Shown in pieces: positions 33,288 through 37,506 of a stretch of DNA of 37,506 nucleotides. The first letter of the stretch is position 1, and every line of letters starts with the position of its first letter. Where the stretch lies: assembly GCA_944391965.1 (NCBI GenBank), contig CALXVH010000014.1, forward strand, positions 1 to 37,506, written 5' to 3'. Origin of the DNA: an uncultured Clostridia bacterium (GTDB taxonomy: Bacteria; Bacillota; Clostridia; TANB77; CAG-508). The notes under the pieces are model-generated. The model was not told the origin of the DNA. It saw nothing but the letters and a program-made list of their open reading frames with translations, and did no database searches. The position numbers and the translations under genes are program-made.

Positions 33288-33923
33288 CTATTCATTAATA
33301 AATTTTTCTACACTATTGCGTATTTTGTTTAGTTCATAACCATATGCATTACAAGTATTCCAGCCTCTTTCTTTAGCAGGTTCCAGATTTTTTTGAACAT
33401 CATCTATAAATAAGATATTATTTGGACTTATATTACAATCTTTTTCTACAATTTTATAAACTTTTTCATTAGGCTTACTACATTTAAGTTCACATGATAA
33501 CCATACATAATCAAAAACTTTTAAATCAACTTGCTTATCTAATCTTGCTATATCCACTTTACCTAAATTAGATAATATTCCTATTTTGCATTTAGCTTTT
33601 AAACTATGTGCATATTCTACAACGTCTTTATAATATTCTATACGATTAAATTCTTCTTCATAAAATTTATAAAATTCATCTTCACTACATTGTATATTAA
33701 ATTCGTTTCTTATTTTTTCAAACCATGTATCTTCTTTATTTCCTTCTTCTACTTTCCTAGTGCACACATCAAAATATCTTTCTATTAAGTTATTCTCGTT
33801 TACTTTATTGTTAAAATGTTTTATAAAATTTGTTATAGCTGTATTTAAGGAATATTCTCCTTCTCTATGGCTTTCTATTACTCCTCCCCAATCAAATATT
33901 ACTATTTTATTTGCATTATACAT
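33288..33923 (-). CDS. HAD family hydrolase (subfamily IA-like)
   Basis: A 211-residue HAD hydrolase. Motif I IVIFDWGGVIESH (second Asp replaced by Gly-Gly context as in several phosphatase-like HADs: D-W-G-G-V), motif II IGILSNLGKV, motif III CSKPNEKVY with the Lys, and motif IV NNILFIDDVQKNLEPAKERGW. The helical cap lies at about 20-100. Substrate unknown; acid phosphatase or haloacid-type chemistry are both possible. SD AAGGAG. First gene of the run HAD, pyrophosphatase, HAD, 31586 gene, with gaps of 12, 29 and 15 bases. Confidence 0.82.
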   Translation of the reverse strand: MYNANKIVIFDWGGVIESHREGEYSLNTAITNFIKHFNNKVNENNLIERYFDVCTRKVEEGNKEDTWFEKIRNEFNIQCSEDEFYKFYEEEFNRIEYYKDVVEYAHSLKAKCKIGILSNLGKVDIARLDKQVDLKVFDYVWLSCELKCSKPNEKVYKIVEKDCNISPNNILFIDDVQKNLEPAKERGWNTCNAYGYELNKIRNSVEKFINE

Positions 33924-33992
33924 AATAAAGCTCCTTTTCTCATTTTTTTGAATTTTATCATTAATTTATTTTGTTTTCTATATTTTTAGTAC

Positions 33993-34026
33993 AAAAAAAG
34001 ATTGATTTATAAATAAATCAATCTTT
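33993..34026 (-). terminator. Terminator behind the broken transporter
   Basis: Perfect 13-base arms AAAGATTGATTTA / TAAATCAATCTTT with a four-base loop, flanked by an A-run on the plus side. The stem is nearly the same as the one at 34807-34841. Confidence 0.8.
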
Positions 34027-34052
34027 TAATAAAGGACGATTTTCGTAATACA

Positions 34053-34736
34053 TTAACCAATAATTGTAATTGCTAAAGCTCCTATTAATGCTAAAATAAT
34101 TCCAATTAAATTTACTTTATTAATTTTCTCTTTTAAGAAAAGAACAGAATATATTAAAACAAAAGGCGTATATATTGCAGTTAAAGGTGACGCTATTGAT
34201 GCATATGTATAATTAAATGATACTAATAAACATCCCGTTCCGAATGACATTAAATAAAGAACCTATTATAGAATATTTATATGACTTTACTCCTTTTTTT
34301 AATTCTTTAAACACTTTTTTTAATTTTTGTTTAGAAATTATCAAATATGCAATTGATACTGGTAGTTGTACTATTGCAATCGCGACTAAAAAATTAAAAG
34401 CTGATGTTTCATCTATAATTCCTTTTGTTAAAGTATCTGATAGGCCTATTGCTATTGCTGTAATTATTGGAATTATAATAGTCAAACTTTTTAAGTTTTT
34501 CGCTTTAAAATCATTATCCAAAGATGTTAATACTGTTCCAATAATGGCAAGCATTTCCATATATCATTTAAAGTTGCTCCAAATATAAATCCAATAGGAA
34601 TCCAAACAATTAATCCAAATATCATATCAAAAAAATATGCAACAGAAGGATCTAATTCTTTGTAACTTTTCTTTAAAAGAATTTGCATTGCAGCCATAAA
34701 AATAGCTGATACTATTGCTAAAAATATACCTAACAT
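34053..34736 (-). pseudogene. EamA/DMT-superfamily transporter, broken by two frameshifts
   Basis: Three overlapping reading frames together make one drug/metabolite transporter-like membrane protein: MLGIFLAIVSAIFMAAMQILLKKSYKELDPSVAYFF at the start, a middle part with two or three membrane segments and a basic loop, and an end part with YTYASIASPLTAIYTPFVLIYSVLFLKEKIN in outline, which is the EamA C-terminal signature. The first shift is at an ATATAT run near 34558-34565 and the second at a TTTAA run near 34248-34257 (one base). The joined length (about 226) is somewhat short for the family. Either a real pseudogene or assembly error. SD precedes the ATG at 34736. Confidence 0.8.
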
Positions 34737-34802
34737 TACATTCTCCTTTTTAGCTTTTTATGTATTTTATCATGCATCAATCTTGTTTGCCATATTTTTA
34801 AT

Positions 34803-34841
34803 AAAAAAAGATTGACTTAGCTTCTGACTAAATCAATCTTT
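34803..34841 (-). terminator. Terminator of the acyl-CoA synthetase gene
   Basis: AAAGATTGA and TCAATCTTT arms with an inner TTAG / CTAA pair, followed by a T-run; located directly behind the stop at 34870. Confidence 0.8.
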
Positions 34842-34869
34842 TTATTAATTATAGATTTAAAGAATCTCT

Positions 34870-36582
34870 TTATTTTTTATTCTCATTTTCAATTATCTCT
34901 AAATTTGCTTGTCTTTTTATTTTGCTTGTTGTTGTTTTTAATAATGGTTCTTCTGAAATTAATATTCCTCTTATTGCTTTGTATTTTGGCATAATTTGGT
35001 TTACTTCTTTAACTTTTTCTGCTAAAACCTTATAAATTTCATCATCTGTTGTAACTTTGTACGCCTCTTGCATAATTTCTCTATCAAATATTATTTTTAC
35101 ATTTATTTTTATATCATCTTTATCATCTGATTGTTGTTTACCAAAAATAAATGATTCTTTAACACCTTCTATTTTATTTACTAGTGCTTCCATTTCTTCT
35201 GGGAATATATTTTTACCATTTTTTAATACGATAACACTCTTCTTTCTTCCACAAATAAATATATATCCATCTTCATCTATTTTTGCTAAATCTCCTGTAC
35301 GGAACCATCCATCTTCTAAAACTTCTTTTGTTGCTTCTTCATCATTATAATATCCAAGCATTACATTTGGTCCTTTAACAACAAGTTCTCCCATTCCTTC
35401 TTCATTTGCATCTTCTATTTTAGCTTGTATATGTGGAAGTGGTTTTCCTATTGATCCAACTCTAAAGTTTTCGTTTGTTTCTACACCTATAACTGGAGAA
35501 GTTTCTGTTAAACCATATCCTTGGCATAAGTTAACTCCCCATGCTCTAAAATCTTCTTCTACTTCTTTTTCTAATGCTGCAGCTCCACTAACAAATAATT
35601 TAATTTGTCCTCCAAATACATTATGAATGTCCTTAAATATCTCTTTCTTTTCTGCCATTGTTTTATCTTTGTTTGCTTCCATAAGCTTTCTAACTGCTTC
35701 TAGTTTGCCTTCTTTTTCTAAGTTTTTAATTATAGTTTTATGCATACTTTCATATATAGCTGGTACAAAAGAAGCAAATGTAATTTGGTATTCGTTTAGA
35801 TTTTCTACTATATGTCTAATTCCTTCGCAGAATGATCTTTGTGCACCAATATATAGTGAATATAACATACCTACAGTACATTCAAAAACGTGATGTAATG
35901 GTAAGAATGATAATATTCTATCGCTTGAATCTATATCTAATACAGAAGCAAAATCCATTACGTTTGATACCATATTTTTGTGAGAAAGTGCTACTACTTT
36001 TGATTTTGATGTTGTTCCTGAAGTAAATAACATTATACTCATTTCTTCTGGATTTATTTTTGCATCTATAAAGCTTCTGTCTCCAGCTTCTACAAATTCT
36101 TTTCCTTTTTCTATTAATTCTTTTTGTGAATATATTCCTTCCTTATGTATATCTGAATCCATAGAAATTAAGTGTTTTAACTTATTTTTTTCACTATATT
36201 TAATTTTTTCTACTATCTCTTCATATTTTTTAGAATAAAATATTGCTTCAACTTCTGATCTTTCTACTAATTCTTCCAATTCGTTTGCTGGTAATGATTT
36301 ATCTAATGGAACAACTGTACCTGTACCACATACTACAGATAAATATGCAAGTTCCCATTCATATCTATTTTCACCTATAACAGCGATTCTTTTATCCTTT
36401 AATCCTAAGTTAATTAATGCTGTTCCTAGGTAATCTATCATATCTCTAATTTCATTATGTGTATATACTTGATATTTTCCTTCTTCAAGTTTTATTTTAT
36501 ATCCTGGTCTATCTCCATAAAGTTCTCTTGTTTTATTTAACATATCTTTTAAATCGCTTACAACTAACGTGTTTTTACTCAT
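34870..36582 (-). CDS. AMP-dependent acyl-CoA synthetase/ligase (long-chain type)
   Basis: Activates a carboxylic acid to an acyl-CoA by way of acyl-AMP. The 570-residue chain has the AMP-binding motif LFTSGTTSKSKVVALSHKN, FLPLHHVFEC, LFVSGAAALEKEVEEDF, QGYGLTETSPVI, the WFRTGDLAKIDEDGYIFICGRKK hinge and a C-terminal Lys in TTTSKIKR. The C-terminal domain has NGKNIFPEE, typical for the long-chain FadD-like branch. The ATG at 36582 is preferred; the earlier GTG at 36600 precedes the SD AAGGAG. Promoter at 36630-36658, with a palindrome just upstream. Chain length of the substrate is not predictable. Confidence 0.9.
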   Translation of the reverse strand: MSKNTLVVSDLKDMLNKTRELYGDRPGYKIKLEEGKYQVYTHNEIRDMIDYLGTALINLGLKDKRIAVIGENRYEWELAYLSVVCGTGTVVPLDKSLPANELEELVERSEVEAIFYSKKYEEIVEKIKYSEKNKLKHLISMDSDIHKEGIYSQKELIEKGKEFVEAGDRSFIDAKINPEEMSIMLFTSGTTSKSKVVALSHKNMVSNVMDFASVLDIDSSDRILSFLPLHHVFECTVGMLYSLYIGAQRSFCEGIRHIVENLNEYQITFASFVPAIYESMHKTIIKNLEKEGKLEAVRKLMEANKDKTMAEKKEIFKDIHNVFGGQIKLFVSGAAALEKEVEEDFRAWGVNLCQGYGLTETSPVIGVETNENFRVGSIGKPLPHIQAKIEDANEEGMGELVVKGPNVMLGYYNDEEATKEVLEDGWFRTGDLAKIDEDGYIFICGRKKSVIVLKNGKNIFPEEMEALVNKIEGVKESFIFGKQQSDDKDDIKINVKIIFDREIMQEAYKVTTDDEIYKVLAEKVKEVNQIMPKYKAIRGILISEEPLLKTTTSKIKRQANLEIIENENKK

Positions 36583-36629
36583 TTTATCTTTCTCCTTCAC
36601 TACTTTTTTTCTATTTTATTGCCTTTATT

Positions 36630-36658
36630 AGAATAATATAAATAAAAAAAATCGTCAA
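36630..36658 (-). promoter_or_regulatory. Promoter of the acyl-CoA synthetase gene
   Basis: TTGACG (36658-36653), 17-base spacer, TATTCT (36635-36630) on the minus strand. Confidence 0.7.
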
Positions 36659-36667
36659 TTATTTTCC

Positions 36668-36696
36668 AAGTTTTTGTACCGTGAGTACAAAAACTT
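36668..36696. promoter_or_regulatory. 12-base perfect palindrome upstream of the acyl-CoA synthetase promoter
   Basis: Arms AAGTTTTTGTAC and GTACAAAAACTT with a five-base centre (CGTGA), nine bases upstream of the -35 box. No T-tract on the minus strand, and comB has its own terminator at 36727-36749, so an operator is more likely than a terminator. Confidence 0.5.
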
Positions 36697-36726
36697 ATAA
36701 ATAACTTTTTATCTTATAATAATAAC

Positions 36727-36749
36727 AAAAAGACTCTGCATACAGAGCC
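36727..36749 (-). terminator. Terminator of the comB-like gene
   Basis: GGCTCTG and CAGAGTC arms with a four-base loop, then five T on the minus strand, just behind the stop codon. Confidence 0.75.
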
Positions 36750-36755
36750 TTTATT

Positions 36756-37451
36756 TTAATTAATATCTATCCTTTTAATATAATTCATTCCGTCTTGATC
36801 TTTTTCTACCTTTAAAACAAAGTTGAATTTGTTTACTTCTGTTGCTAGATAAAAGTCTCGTTCTGGAAAAATGTCTTGTAAGTTTTTATCAAAAAATCTT
36901 TTTCCTGCTATAATTTTTAATTCTTCTATTTCATTATCTAAATTTGAATTTTCGCCTTCTAATAAACTCTTTATATATTCTGCGCATAAAGTATCTTCTT
37001 TAGCCTCTGATTTTCCACCATTGCCCATACATACCAACGAAACATCTTCTATATTTTGCATTTTTATATACTCAGCTATAGCTTTTGCATTTACTAAGCT
37101 CCCTGTTAAAATTTCTTTGGCATTTTTTGCATTTGCTATTCCTTGTGTCCCTGAGCTGGTAGTATGTACTACTGTTTTACCAGAGAAATCAATTTTTTCT
37201 ACTTGTGATGGTGAATTTCCATAATCAAAACCTTCAAGCATGATTCCACGTCTTTCGCCAATTAATATACAGTCTTTATGCTTTTCTTTATAATCATATG
37301 CTATTTGCTTGTCTCCAACTGGAATTAATTTTTGTACACCATTATTCACTAAATATGCTTCGACGGTAAACGCTCTAAATACATCAATAATAACTGCTAA
37401 TCCAGTTGCTTTTTTAGCACCTTCAATTAATTGTAAAATTTTAATATTCAT
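36756..37451 (-). CDS. ComB-like 2-phosphosulfolactate phosphatase family protein
   Basis: Resembles ComB, the Mg-dependent phosphatase that hydrolyses 2-phosphosulfolactate, a step in coenzyme M and sulfolactate pathways. Visible are AVIIDVFRAFTVEAYLVNNG, LIGERRGIMLEGFDYGNSPSQ, TVVHTTSSGTQGI, GSLVNAKAIAEYI and the late Cys-Ala-Glu-Tyr block ending the active-site region. The classical R-A-T/S-x-T of the signature reads RAFTV here. The ATG at 37451 has a better-spaced SD (AGAAAG) than the one at 37460, giving about 231 residues. No coenzyme M genes are seen, so another phosphoester is likely. Terminator follows. Confidence 0.8.
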   Translation of the reverse strand: MNIKILQLIEGAKKATGLAVIIDVFRAFTVEAYLVNNGVQKLIPVGDKQIAYDYKEKHKDCILIGERRGIMLEGFDYGNSPSQVEKIDFSGKTVVHTTSSGTQGIANAKNAKEILTGSLVNAKAIAEYIKMQNIEDVSLVCMGNGGKSEAKEDTLCAEYIKSLLEGENSNLDNEIEELKIIAGKRFFDKNLQDIFPERDFYLATEVNKFNFVLKVEKDQDGMNYIKRIDIN

Positions 37452-37506
37452 TTTTTTCATCTCTTTCTATATAAGTATAGATGTAACATGTACGGGAATT
37501 AAATTA

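Noticed and set aside
36668..36696. Palindrome considered as terminator of comB
   Set aside because: No T-tract follows in the comB direction and a good terminator lies closer to comB at 36727-36749.
1..37506. CRISPR array or intact insertion sequence
   Set aside because: No regularly spaced direct repeats and no transposase or integrase-like protein in any frame; the short inverted repeats at 8.1, 9.5 and 28.8 kb are too few and irregular.

Overview
The window looks like a chromosomal piece of an AT-rich, endospore-forming member of the Clostridia, probably an uncultured gut-type lineage. The complete spoIIIAA-AH sporulation operon, strong AGGAGG-type ribosome sites, TTG starts, phosphotransacetylase/acetate kinase, the non-mevalonate isoprenoid enzyme IspG and a Lys-type (PPi-like) phosphofructokinase all point that way. 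The lineage guess is inference. Almost every gene is on the minus strand; the one clear plus-strand gene is a polysaccharide deacetylase at 13.9 kb. I saw no tRNA, rRNA, CRISPR array or intact transposase.

Layout. 1-2.2 kb: three tandem paralogues of a cysteine-cluster family (one cut by the window edge), two of them behind near-identical promoters and leaders. 2.4-4.6 kb: pta-ackA. 4.7-8.1 kb: operon trmB-ispG-transglutaminase-like-peptidase E. 8.2-9.4 kb: two small unknown genes bracketed by an inverted pair of short repeats. 9.6-11.2 kb: threonylcarbamoyl-AMP synthase and an unknown gene. 11.4-13.8 kb: ABC exporter whose ATPase carries a 5' frameshift. 13.9-16.6 kb: deacetylase, DUF362 ferredoxin-like protein, sirtuin. 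16.6-20.1 kb: two unknown proteins, a deletion-fused ABC remnant and a YtcJ-type amidohydrolase. 20.2-22.4 kb: two tandem DUF3419/BtaA-like methyltransferase-fold paralogues, each with its own promoter and hairpin, separated by a relic of the amidohydrolase gene. 22.6-24.3 kb: phosphofructokinase and TrmL. 24.4-25.3 kb: two small unknown genes. 25.3-30.5 kb: spoIIIA operon, interrupted by a repeat between AC and AD. 30.6-31.4 kb: YebC. 31.6-33.9 kb: a four-gene run HAD / pyrophosphatase / HAD (frameshifted) / uracil-glycosylase-like. 34.0-34.7 kb: broken EamA transporter. 34.9-37.5 kb: acyl-CoA synthetase and ComB-like phosphatase.

Themes. Core metabolism and sporulation genes are intact. The accessory stretches between them show turnover: at least four single- or double-base frameshifts in homopolymer or dinucleotide tracts, an ATPase-permease deletion fusion, a paralogue relic, two zincin-like proteins with damaged active sites, and REP-like inverted repeats. 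The best candidates for undescribed biology are the co-regulated cysteine-cluster array at the left edge and the tandem DUF3419-like cassettes at 20-22 kb. No gap between genes exceeds 300 bases; the longest (11196-11451, 9352-9592, 2165-2398) hold the promoters, terminators and repeats listed.
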